In this document: positions 9,292 through 17,072 of the stretch, one piece after another
Layout: each line of letters opens with the position of its first letter
Numbering within the stretch: position 1 is the first letter of the stretch
DNA from: Mycobacterium sp. Root265
GTDB lineage: Bacteria; Actinomycetota; Actinomycetes; Mycobacteriales; Mycobacteriaceae
Assembly (NCBI RefSeq): GCF_001428895.1
Contig: NZ_LMJA01000008.1
Location: 107,350 to 171,349, forward strand
DNA length: 64,000 nt
Direction of reading: 5' to 3'
Position numbers and translations under genes: made by a program
Notes under the pieces: generated by a model
Databases searched by the model: none
What the model saw: only the letters and a program-made list of their open reading frames with translations
What the model was told of the DNA's origin: nothing

Positions 9292-10026
9292 CTAGCTCCC
9301 GACTGCGATACGCGGCTGGCCGGGAATCCGGCTCCTGGTCCTGATGTCCACCCGCACCCGCCCGATCCGCCCCCGGCCGGGAACCGCGGCGCCGCCGGAA
9401 CCGACCATCTCGTAGCCGCAGACCCTGGCATCCAGCCGAGCCGAGGCACCGTGCCAATCGCCGCCGGTGACCAGCAGCGTGCACCCCTTCTGCCGGGCCC
9501 GCGCGGTCACGGCCCGCGCTCTGCTCATCGGTACCGATCGCCCACCCAGCGCCAGCACCACCAGATCCAGACCATCCAGCAGGACCGCGGCCACCTCCAC
9601 CGGATCGGTGCCGGGATAAGGAATCACCGCGACCCGGCTCAGGTCGGCACCCATCTCCACCGCCGCCAGCAGACCCACATCGGGCTGCCCGACGATGGCC
9701 GCGTGCCCGCCTTCTGCGGTGGCGGCGGCCACCATCCGCAGGGCCAGTGATCTGGCCCCCGACAGCACCGCCACTGTCCCCCTGGGCAGCAGCTGAGAAA
9801 GAGGCCCGGGCACCGACGGCTCCGGCAACGCATCGTCAGGCGGTGCGATCGGCGGATCCGGGGCTTTCAGCAAAGTTTTCGCGGCCGAACTCAGGTCATC
9901 GTCGGCAGCCTTCCGCGCACCCGGGATTTCCATCCTCCCGGAGACTTCGGCTATCCTGCGGCGTAACTGTTCTACCTGTTCAGCGCGCTCTTTTCGGTGC
10001 TGCTCCAGGTCCATTGCCACCGTCAC
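9292..10026 (-). CDS. imuA': ImuA', SOS mutasome accessory protein
   Basis: 244 aa. Identified by position (directly before imuB, as Rv3395c before Rv3394c) and by its RecA-like fold remnants ([17 protein letters not shown], then [14 protein letters not shown]). A canonical intact Walker A is not present. It starts at a GTG preceded by GGAGG with a 7-nt spacer; a later in-frame ATG at 10014 is possible. ImuA' with ImuB and DnaE2 carries out damage-induced mutagenesis. A perfect LexA site lies 37 bp upstream. Confidence 0.9.
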   Translation of the reverse strand: MTVAMDLEQHRKERAEQVEQLRRRIAEVSGRMEIPGARKAADDDLSSAAKTLLKAPDPPIAPPDDALPEPSVPGPLSQLLPRGTVAVLSGARSLALRMVAAATAEGGHAAIVGQPDVGLLAAVEMGADLSRVAVIPYPGTDPVEVAAVLLDGLDLVVLALGGRSVPMSRARAVTARARQKGCTLLVTGGDWHGASARLDARVCGYEMVGSGGAAVPGRGRIGRVRVDIRTRSRIPGQPRIAVGS

Positions 10027-10062
10027 AGCAGCACCTCCAGCATCATCCGAAACGGGCGTTGT

Positions 10063-10078
10063 TCGAACACATGTTCGA
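10063..10078. promoter_or_regulatory. LexA SOS box before imuA'-imuB
   Basis: TCGAACACATGTTCGA is a perfect match to the mycobacterial SOS box TCGAAC-N4-GTTCGA. It lies 37 bp before the imuA' start, so LexA would repress the operon until DNA damage. Confidence 0.95.
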
Positions 10079-10314
10079 TATCTCGAGTAAACACTCGCCG
10101 GGTCCGACAGTCAAGCGGTGGATCGCAGGGCCGGATCGGCGGCACAGGGCATCTCTCAACAATGCTTGAGTAAGGGAATGCACTGATACAGGCGCTGCGT
10201 TACAGTTTCTGACACCAGATCCCGGCCTTCAAATGGGACTGCTGCACAAGGTTTTCGCGGGCCACCGCGGCGGCCGAAGTTTCACCACACAGAGACCCCA
10301 GTAAAGGATCGAAC

Positions 10315-10566
10315 ATGGCATCAAATCGTCTGGCTCGTCGTCGGATTTCGGCAGCGGTTGGCGGTGCCGCCATCATCGCGATGATCGGCTTCACCGCGGC
10401 GTGCAGCAGTGACAGCGACAAGCCCGAAGAGTCGCCCACCACGACCACGACCACGACCGAGGTCTCGGTGACCCCGACCGAGAAGTCGCTGAACCCCGGC
10501 GGCGGCGTGTTCACTCCTCCGGTGACGGCCCCGCAGCCGACCTTCGACCCCCAGCAGAACGACTGA
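10315..10566 (+). CDS. Small secreted lipoprotein (Rv3395A-like position)
   Basis: 83 aa. The N-terminus is a lipoprotein signal: Arg-rich n-region (RLARRR), hydrophobic stretch, and lipobox FTAAC with Cys at about residue 30. The mature part is a short Thr/Pro-rich, disordered chain (SPTTTTTTTEV). It should be anchored to the outer face of the cytoplasmic membrane. M. tuberculosis has a small membrane protein gene, Rv3395A, at this position. No enzymatic function can be inferred. A strong terminator follows. Confidence 0.8.
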   Translation: MASNRLARRRISAAVGGAAIIAMIGFTAACSSDSDKPEESPTTTTTTTEVSVTPTEKSLNPGGGVFTPPVTAPQPTFDPQQND

Positions 10567-10582
10567 GCGACAACTCTGAACG

Positions 10583-10611
10583 GGGCGGGTCCGAATTTTT
10601 CGGACCCGCCC
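10583..10611 (+). terminator. Rho-independent terminator after the small lipoprotein gene
   Basis: An 11-bp perfect GC-rich stem (GGGCGGGTCCG / CGGACCCGCCC) with a 7-nt A/T loop sits 16 bp after the stop codon and just before the protease gene. There is no long T-tract, as is usual in mycobacteria. Confidence 0.8.
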
Positions 10612-10628
10612 TCAGTTCTTCTGGAACC

Positions 10629-12233
10629 ATGAGAACGGTGCTCGCCCGCTCACTGACCGCCCTGCTCCTCATCGGAGCATTGGTGCTCGCCGTCGATCTG
10701 TACGTCGACAGGCAACGCCCCGATGACAGGCTCATCGAGGGCCCTTACGCGTCCCTGCTGGATGCGTCGATCGACCTCGGGCCGGCCCGCGAGGAGAGCA
10801 TCGAGCTCACCGCCACCCTCACCGACGAATCCCAGCCCACCGCGCTGATGGACTGGGCCCGCGACCAATCACTGTCGGTGCAGTGGCGCCCAGGCGATGA
10901 CTGGGTGATCGTCGAGGGACCCCCGGCCGCCGTCGAGCAGGCGTTCGACGTCTCGGTGCGCGACTACCGCGGCAGGAGAGGACAGCTCTTCTATGCCTCA
11001 CCGCATCAGCCTGCGGTCCCCGAGCCGCTGCGCGGCGAAGTGTCCGAGATCGGCCGAATCCTCAGCTACACACCACATCACATGTCGCGCCCCGATCACA
11101 TTCCCCTCGATGTGCCCGATCAGGGCCTGGCGCCCCAGGCACTGCTGAACACCTACAACGTCGACGATCTGAACAGGGACGGCTTCACCGGAAGAGGAGT
11201 CACCATCGTGATCTTCGCCTTCGACGGTTTCCATCAATCCGACCTGGACACGTTCAGCACCACATTCGGCCTGCCGCAGTTCACCCCCGAGGTCGTCGGC
11301 GGATCGCCCGGCGAACCGCGCGGCGAACTGTCGATGGATCTTCAAGTGGCACATGCGATTGCCCCCGATGCCCGCAAGGTCGTGGTGAACGCCCGCCCCA
11401 CCGTCGAGGGTGGTGGCGGCTACCGCAAGATCGGCGAGATGCTCGAGGACACCGATCGGCAGTTCCCCGGAGCGGTGTGGAGTTTCTCGATCGGCTGGGG
11501 TTGCGACAAGCTCATCACCGCGGCCGATCTGGCTCCGGTCCGGTCCGCGCTGCGCACAGCCCAGTCCCACGGCACCACGGCCTACAACGCCAGCGGCGAC
11601 CTCGCCGGCATGGAATGCCGTGGCGGACAAGACTGGTCATCCCCGCCGAGTGAACAGGACATCGGCCTCGACTCGATCGCCTCGCTGCCCGAGATGACCA
11701 GTGTCGGCGGCACCACCCTGTCCACCGACGCCGACGGCAGGTGGGTGTCCGAGCAGACCTGGTTCGACGTCCCACTGTCGCAGGGCACCGGCGGCGGCAT
11801 ATCGGCGCTCTTCGACATGCCGCCCTGGCAGCGCACCGCGGCGGCCGCGGTTGCCCCGGACCGTCACAACGGCAAGCGCATGACACCGGATATCGCCGCA
11901 GTCGCCGATCCGTTCACCGGCGTGAAGATCGTGCTCAACGATCAGATGGTCGTCGGCGGCGGCACCTCACAGTCCGCCCCCATCTGGGCCGGCCTCACCG
12001 CGGTGATGAACCAGTGGTTGCTGGAGAACAACGGCTCCCTCATCGGCGATATCAACCCGTTGCTGTACCGCATCGCCCAGGGCGCCCCGCGGCCTGCCTT
12101 CCGCGATGTGACATTGGGCGGCAACGCCGTCGACAACGCAGGGCCCGGCTATGACCTGGTCACCGGACTGGGCACGCCCGATATCGACAACCTGGTGCGC
12201 AACCTGCAGATCGCGCAGAGAGTGGGTGCCTGA
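10629..12233 (+). CDS. Sedolisin-family (S53) serine-carboxyl peptidase, membrane-anchored or secreted
   Basis: 534 aa. A signal peptide or anchor occupies residues about 4-24. A pro-domain (about 40-150, with LTDESQP and FDVSVRDYRG typical of pro-kumamolisin) precedes the catalytic domain. The predicted S53 residues are all present: Glu233 and Asp237 (GELSMDLQVAHA), Asp324 (NASGDLAG) and Ser447 (GGGTSQSAP). A C-terminal calcium-site region (FRDVTLGGN ... GPGYDLVTGLGTPDI) is also seen. It should act outside the cell as an acid-active protease. It overlaps the next gene by 1 nt (TGATG), linking it to a zinc-ribbon membrane protein. Confidence 0.88.
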   Translation: MRTVLARSLTALLLIGALVLAVDLYVDRQRPDDRLIEGPYASLLDASIDLGPAREESIELTATLTDESQPTALMDWARDQSLSVQWRPGDDWVIVEGPPAAVEQAFDVSVRDYRGRRGQLFYASPHQPAVPEPLRGEVSEIGRILSYTPHHMSRPDHIPLDVPDQGLAPQALLNTYNVDDLNRDGFTGRGVTIVIFAFDGFHQSDLDTFSTTFGLPQFTPEVVGGSPGEPRGELSMDLQVAHAIAPDARKVVVNARPTVEGGGGYRKIGEMLEDTDRQFPGAVWSFSIGWGCDKLITAADLAPVRSALRTAQSHGTTAYNASGDLAGMECRGGQDWSSPPSEQDIGLDSIASLPEMTSVGGTTLSTDADGRWVSEQTWFDVPLSQGTGGGISALFDMPPWQRTAAAAVAPDRHNGKRMTPDIAAVADPFTGVKIVLNDQMVVGGGTSQSAPIWAGLTAVMNQWLLENNGSLIGDINPLLYRIAQGAPRPAFRDVTLGGNAVDNAGPGYDLVTGLGTPDIDNLVRNLQIAQRVGA

Positions 12234-14152
12234 TGAGCGCTCCCGGCATGGTCGAATGCCAGGTCTGCCAGATCGACGTTCCCGCAGGCGAATACTGCGG
12301 GCTCTGCGGCGTCCCCCTGGCCGAGCACAAACGCGGTGACGGCCCGCACTGGCTGCGCGCCCGTGCGTTCAGCGCCGCTCCCGGTCAGCGTCTGCTCTCG
12401 CCGTCGCTGACCAGTTCGCTGTTCCCCCACCTGTCGCCGCGGTCACGCAAGGTGTTCCTGATGGGTCTGGTGCTGCTGGCGGTGGCGCTGACCGTCGGCA
12501 CCGTGCTGCGCATGCCCGCCGCGCTCATCGCCGTCGCCTCCCTGGGCATTCCCCTGCTGTTCGCCCTCTATCTCCGCGAATCAGGTGTGTCCCGGGATAT
12601 CCCGCGCAGCACGCTGATATTGACCGCGACCCTCGGAGTGGTGCTCGGCGTCGGTTGGGTGCTGTTGACCGGAGTGGCCCTGGCCCGCGCCTACGGCGTC
12701 CCGCTGGGGGCAGGCATCGCCGGCGAACGGATTCTGCGTGACGGTATTGCGATACCGGTCGGCAGCATGCTGCTCATGCAGGTGCCCGCGCTGGTGGCGC
12801 GGTTCGGGTGGCGCGGTAACCGGGAATCCTTGGACGGTTACGCCATCGGTGCACTGGGCGCCCTGACGTTCACCGCGGCGGCCACCCTCACCCGGCTGGC
12901 ACCGCAATTCACCACCGGGATGATCAACCGGGTCCGCCCGCTGGACGGGTTGCTCGTCGAGGCGGGCATCCGCGGAATCGCCGTCCCACTGACCGCCGCC
13001 GCCGTCGGCGGCCTGATCGGCACCGCACTGTGGTTCACCCGGCCCCCCACCAAGGTCACCAAGAATCGCGGCTTCGTCCGCGGCACGCTCCTCGCCATCG
13101 CATTGGTGGTGATGGTCGTCTATGCCGGACTGGGCCTGCTCGATGTGGCCCGCTTCCCGCAGTGGCTGCAATTGGCCGGGCATCTGACCCTGACCGCACT
13201 GGCATTGTTCGCGCTGCGTGTCGGCCTGCACCTGGCCCTGCTGCACGAGGCGCAGGACGAGATCCGCACCGACGAGCCGATCCTGTGCGTGGAATGCGAT
13301 CACGTCGTGCCCGATGCGCCGTTCTGCGCGAATTGCGGTGCGGCCATGCACGCATCCTCGCGCCGGTCGCGCCGGACCCGGCGCGACGATCGCCCGATCC
13401 GGCTCGCCGAGGAACCCGCGGCCGGGGAACTGGTCGTCGGCCTGAAGCCCGGGTACTCGCTGCACTCCGGTACCTTCGAGGCCCTTCAGCCGCCGAAGAC
13501 GTCCTTCCGCACCGTGGCGCTGGTGCTGGGCATCGCGGTCGTCGTGGTGGCCGGCGGACTGGTCGGGCTGTCCGGGCTGATCTCCAAACCCGCTCCCAAG
13601 TACATCTGCCCGCCGGATTGCGGGAGCCCGCCGATGAATCGCGCGGTGGAGATCAATCCCCGGTTCACCGCCCCGGACGGCTCGTTCTCGGTGTCCTACC
13701 CGGTCGAGAATGCGGCGTACCAGATCTCCAAGCGCGACAACGGGATCACCGCGGTGCTGCAGGCCGGTGACGGCGGCACGATGCAGCTGTTCAGCCGGCC
13801 TGCGGCCGGGCGCACCCCGGAGGAGATCGCCGTCGGGCTGGTCAACGAGACGTTCCCGGACACCAAGACGGCCTACGAGATCCCGAACACCATGGTCGGT
13901 TACCAACACGGATACGGGATGGCCGCAGATATGTGGCCGCAGGGCGCGATGAGCAGTTCGTCCCGGATGCGCGTCATCGTGATGGTCGCCGTCAAGAACG
14001 ATCTGGCCCTGATCGCCGGCGCCGTCGGGCCGTACCGTGCGTTCGGGCCCGACTTCGGTTCCGGTAAACCGTCAGCGGCCAACCTGCAGCTGGCGCTGGA
14101 CATGGGTAAGTACGTCAACAGTTTCAGTTGGCGCGGCGACCCACCCCGCTAG
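12233..14152 (+). CDS. Double zinc-ribbon polytopic membrane protein
   Basis: 639 aa. An N-terminal zinc ribbon (CQVC ... CGLC, residues about 6-28) is followed by a block of about eight hydrophobic segments (residues 75-345). A second zinc ribbon (CVECDHVVPDAPFCANCG) begins near residue 350, then a basic Arg-rich stretch, one more membrane segment (about 425-450) and an extracytoplasmic domain of about 190 residues. The start overlaps the protease stop, so the two are coupled. The protein may control or anchor the protease, but the function is unknown to me. Confidence 0.75.
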   Translation: MSAPGMVECQVCQIDVPAGEYCGLCGVPLAEHKRGDGPHWLRARAFSAAPGQRLLSPSLTSSLFPHLSPRSRKVFLMGLVLLAVALTVGTVLRMPAALIAVASLGIPLLFALYLRESGVSRDIPRSTLILTATLGVVLGVGWVLLTGVALARAYGVPLGAGIAGERILRDGIAIPVGSMLLMQVPALVARFGWRGNRESLDGYAIGALGALTFTAAATLTRLAPQFTTGMINRVRPLDGLLVEAGIRGIAVPLTAAAVGGLIGTALWFTRPPTKVTKNRGFVRGTLLAIALVVMVVYAGLGLLDVARFPQWLQLAGHLTLTALALFALRVGLHLALLHEAQDEIRTDEPILCVECDHVVPDAPFCANCGAAMHASSRRSRRTRRDDRPIRLAEEPAAGELVVGLKPGYSLHSGTFEALQPPKTSFRTVALVLGIAVVVVAGGLVGLSGLISKPAPKYICPPDCGSPPMNRAVEINPRFTAPDGSFSVSYPVENAAYQISKRDNGITAVLQAGDGGTMQLFSRPAAGRTPEEIAVGLVNETFPDTKTAYEIPNTMVGYQHGYGMAADMWPQGAMSSSSRMRVIVMVAVKNDLALIAGAVGPYRAFGPDFGSGKPSAANLQLALDMGKYVNSFSWRGDPPR

Positions 14153-14158
14153 CCCGGC

Positions 14159-14218
14159 GCGAGCAGACGCAAAAGGCCGCTGAAACTCCGGTTTCAGCGG
14201 CCTTTTGCGTCTGCTCGC
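14159..14218. terminator. 28-bp perfect hairpin, probable transcription terminator
   Basis: Two perfect 28-nt arms (14159-14186 and 14191-14218) flank a TCCG loop. Each arm contains GCGAGCAGACGC next to an A- or T-run, so the transcript forms a stem followed by U-rich sequence on either strand. It lies 6 bp after the membrane protein gene. Confidence 0.85.
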
Positions 14219-14248
14219 CAGGGACCTGGGTCACACAACAACGAATGT

Positions 14249-14266
14249 TGACATTGACAAATGTCA
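14249..14266. promoter_or_regulatory. Candidate operator (7-bp arm palindrome) upstream of the esterase operon
   Basis: TGACATT-GACA-AATGTCA is a perfect inverted repeat with 7-bp arms. It overlaps two -35-like TTGACA hexamers. The MerR regulator at the end of the operon is the obvious candidate to bind it; that link is inferred. Confidence 0.55.
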
Positions 14267-14283
14267 CCAATTGAAGGTGTACT
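14254..14283 (+). promoter_or_regulatory. Candidate promoter of the esterase/monooxygenase operon
   Basis: A consensus -35 TTGACA (14254-14259) is separated by 18 bp from TGTACT (14278-14283), which matches the -10 consensus at four of six bases. A second TTGACA lies at 14248. The start codon is 30 bp further on. Confidence 0.45.
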
Positions 14284-14312
14284 CGTCGGACGCTCGATTG
14301 ACGGAGGTCCGA

Positions 14313-15293
14313 ATGCCCGAGCAGTCCCTTCCCACCCGCGGATCGTTGCGGTCCCGCGGCGCCGCCACGGTCAGCAGCGTGACGTTGCGGCAGATCAGCG
14401 CGGTCCTGCCGCCCGAACGGGCCTGGGGTCTGTGGGCGTCCCGGCAGATCATCGCGCGGGTCATGGATACCTTCGGGCCGTCCCTGGCGGGCACCGACGT
14501 CGAGCAGGTGGACATCCGTCTGGCCGACGGGCGCCGGGTGGTCGGCGAATGGGTTCGCAGCCGCCGGGTGACCGATCAGACCCAGGCCATCTACTACGTC
14601 CACGGCAGCGGATATGCACTCTGTTCGCCACGCACCCACCGCAGGCTGACCGCCTGGCTGTCCCGGCTGACCGGTCTGCCGGTGTTCTGCGTCGACTACC
14701 GGCTGGCACCGAAGTACCGCTTCCCCACCGCTGCCGACGATGTGCGCGCGGGCTGGGATTATCTGCGCACCGAACGCGGCTACCACCCAGAGAGCATGGT
14801 CATCGCCGGGGATTCCGCGGGAGGCCACCTCACGGTCGACATGCTGCTGCAGCCCGGCGTCCCGCATCCCGCCGCGATGGCCCTGTTCTCCCCGCTGGTC
14901 GATCTCACCTTCGGGCTGGCCCGCGCCCGCGAAGCGCTGCGCGACGATCCGGCGATCCGCGCCTCGGACGCCGCCCGCCTGATCGGGTTGTATTGCGCCG
15001 GAACCGATCCGCGTCACCAACGACTCACCCTCGACGTCGCAGGCGGCCGGCGCATGCCGCCCACCCTGATCCAGGCCGGCGGCGCGGAGATGCTGCAGGC
15101 CGACGCCCGCACCCTGGACGCGGACATCCGTGCCGCCGGCGGCACCAGCGAGTTGCAGGTCTGGCCGGATCAGGTGCACGTCTTCCAGGCACTGCCCCGG
15201 CTCACCCCCGAGGCCGTGCCGGCCATGCGCAAGGTCACTGCCTTCGTCAATGAGTCCCTGCACATCAACGAGATCGGCCGGGTTGCCGGATGA
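14313..15293 (+). CDS. Alpha/beta-hydrolase-3 esterase/lipase (Lip/HSL family)
   Basis: 326 aa from the ATG at 14313, which follows GGAGG. The oxyanion-loop motif of hormone-sensitive lipases appears as HGSGYALC instead of the usual HGGG. The nucleophile elbow is GDSAGG and the terminal His lies in WPDQVHVFQ. It is related to the mycobacterial Lip esterases. Heading an operon with a Baeyer-Villiger-type monooxygenase, it may hydrolyse the ester or lactone made by that enzyme. The stop overlaps the next start by 4 nt. Confidence 0.88.
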   Translation: MPEQSLPTRGSLRSRGAATVSSVTLRQISAVLPPERAWGLWASRQIIARVMDTFGPSLAGTDVEQVDIRLADGRRVVGEWVRSRRVTDQTQAIYYVHGSGYALCSPRTHRRLTAWLSRLTGLPVFCVDYRLAPKYRFPTAADDVRAGWDYLRTERGYHPESMVIAGDSAGGHLTVDMLLQPGVPHPAAMALFSPLVDLTFGLARAREALRDDPAIRASDAARLIGLYCAGTDPRHQRLTLDVAGGRRMPPTLIQAGGAEMLQADARTLDADIRAAGGTSELQVWPDQVHVFQALPRLTPEAVPAMRKVTAFVNESLHINEIGRVAG

Positions 15294-16138
15294 ACCTCTT
15301 CGGAATCCTCGGTGGTGCCAAACGCAGCCGCAATGCCGACGCCGTCGTGACCGGCGCCGGCAGCGGTATCGGCGCCGCCTTCGCCCAGGAACTCGCCGCG
15401 CGCGGCGGCCGGGTGGTCTGCAGCGATATCAACGAGAACGCCGCGCAGGCCACCGCCGCGGAGATCACCGCCGCGGGCGGCGAGGCGACGGCCCTGCGTT
15501 GCGATGTCTCCAAGATCGAGGATGTGCAGGCCCTGGCCGACGCCGCGCAGGCCTGGTTCGCCGGTGCTCCCACCCTGGTGATCAACAACGCCGGGGTCGG
15601 CGCCGGCGGCACCCCGATCGGCGAGGTCAGCCTGGACGACTGGAATTGGGTGCTCGGCGTGAACCTGTGGGGACCGATCCACGGTTGCCACGTGTTCACC
15701 CCCATCCTGCGGGCCGCCGAGACCGATCAGCCGCGCGGCATCATCAACGTCGCTTCGGCCGCGGCATTCGGCGCCGCACCCGGTATGGCCGCCTACAACG
15801 TGAGCAAGGCCGGCACGCTGTCGCTTTCGGAGACGTTGGCCGCAGAGCTGGCCGGCACCGGCATCAACGTCACCGCGCTGTGCCCCACCTTCGTCAAGAC
15901 CAACATCCTCGATACCGACCGCATCACCGCCGGATCCAGCCAGCTGGCCGACACCCTGATGCGCTGGACCGGGTTCTCCCCGCAGAAGGTCGCGCGGATG
16001 TGCCTGGACACCAACGATCGCGGCGGCCTGTACTGCATGCCACAGCCTGACGCCCGGATCGGCTGGGGCATCAAACGTTTCACACCGACGGTCTACACCC
16101 GTGCCGTCGGTCTCACCACTCGCATCACCGCACCGTAG
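15290..16138 (+). CDS. Short-chain dehydrogenase/reductase, SadH-like
   Basis: 282 aa. The NAD(P)-binding motif TGAGSGIG is at residues about 19-26, NNAG follows, and the catalytic Ser/Tyr/Lys are in NVASAAAFGAAPGMAAYNVSK. An unusual C-terminal extension (WGIKRFTPTVYTRAVG) resembles mycobacterial SadH-type proteins of the mymA neighbourhood. It probably oxidises an alcohol to the ketone used by the monooxygenase. It overlaps the esterase gene by 4 nt (ATGA). Confidence 0.87.
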   Translation: MNLFGILGGAKRSRNADAVVTGAGSGIGAAFAQELAARGGRVVCSDINENAAQATAAEITAAGGEATALRCDVSKIEDVQALADAAQAWFAGAPTLVINNAGVGAGGTPIGEVSLDDWNWVLGVNLWGPIHGCHVFTPILRAAETDQPRGIINVASAAAFGAAPGMAAYNVSKAGTLSLSETLAAELAGTGINVTALCPTFVKTNILDTDRITAGSSQLADTLMRWTGFSPQKVARMCLDTNDRGGLYCMPQPDARIGWGIKRFTPTVYTRAVGLTTRITAP

Positions 16139-16150
16139 GAGGTCTGGACA

Positions 16151-17071
16151 ATGGCTGTCGACATGGACGTCATGCTCGCGAAGATCAAGGATCGGCAATG
16201 GGCACTGGCCGATATCGACTGGGACGCTCCGGGAGCTGAAACCATCAGCGACGAGTTCCGGCCCAAGCTCAAGGCTTTCATGGCCGATCTGTGCTGGATC
16301 GAAAACGTCGGCGCGCGCGGGTTCGCCGCCCTGGCCAAGAAGGCCCCCACCCCGACACTGGCCGAGATCTACCGCTACTTCCACGCCGAGGAGCAGCGGC
16401 ACGCCAATGCCGAACTGGCGCTGATGAAGCGGTGGGGCATGCTCGAAGACGGTGAGATGCCCGAGCCCAACGTCAACATCCGGCTTGCCATCGACTGGTT
16501 GGACACCTACGCCGACGACATGTCGCTGTCGGTGCTGGGCACCGTCATCCCGATGCTGGAGGTAGCGCTGGACGGCGCGCTGCTGAAGTTCTTGCTCGAC
16601 GAGGTCGACGACCCGGTCTGCCATCAGGTCTTCGAGAAGATCAACAGCGACGAATCGCGGCATATTGCCGTCGATTTCGAGGTGCTCAACATGATCGGGC
16701 ACTCGAAGGCACGCAAGCTCGCGATCGACTTCGTGGGCAGCGTCGCCTCGCCCGGCCTGATCATCGGGATGATCATCTACGTCCCGTTGCTCAACCGGAT
16801 GCGCAACAACATCGTCGATATGGGCCTGGAGCCCGAGCGCCTCTACAAGGCGATGATGCGGTTCAAGGACATCGGTGGACGTGCCGAGAACACCTGGCGG
16901 GTACCGACCTACCAGATCCTCAAGCTGCATGCCCGCATGGTGGTCAATGACCGCAACCCCTATCACTGGATCGCGAATCCGATGGTGACCGCGTCGGACT
17001 ATCTGCCGAAGGCGATTCTCAAGCCGATCCCGTCCTGGTTCAAGGAACTCACCTACAAGCCGGCGGCCTGA
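16151..17071 (+). CDS. Ferritin-like diiron-type protein, function unknown
   Basis: 306 aa. The residues needed for a ferritin-like diiron centre are all visible: Glu51 (WIENVG), Glu81 and His84 (EEQRH, an ExxH motif), Glu137 (PMLEVALDG) and Glu168 with His171 (DESRH, a second ExxH). This suggests an O2-activating oxygenase or desaturase-like enzyme, or a metal-dependent hydrolase. AGGAGG overlapping the upstream stop sets the start. It lies between the SDR and the flavin monooxygenase (1 nt before the latter), so it should act on the same substrate. I do not recognise a named homologue. Confidence 0.75.
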   Translation: MAVDMDVMLAKIKDRQWALADIDWDAPGAETISDEFRPKLKAFMADLCWIENVGARGFAALAKKAPTPTLAEIYRYFHAEEQRHANAELALMKRWGMLEDGEMPEPNVNIRLAIDWLDTYADDMSLSVLGTVIPMLEVALDGALLKFLLDEVDDPVCHQVFEKINSDESRHIAVDFEVLNMIGHSKARKLAIDFVGSVASPGLIIGMIIYVPLLNRMRNNIVDMGLEPERLYKAMMRFKDIGGRAENTWRVPTYQILKLHARMVVNDRNPYHWIANPMVTASDYLPKAILKPIPSWFKELTYKPAA

Positions 17072-17072
17072 C

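Noticed and set aside
14195-14312. Extended N-terminus of the esterase from 14205.
   Set aside because: It would start in the terminator hairpin and run through the promoter and operator. The ATG at 14313 has a GGAGG.
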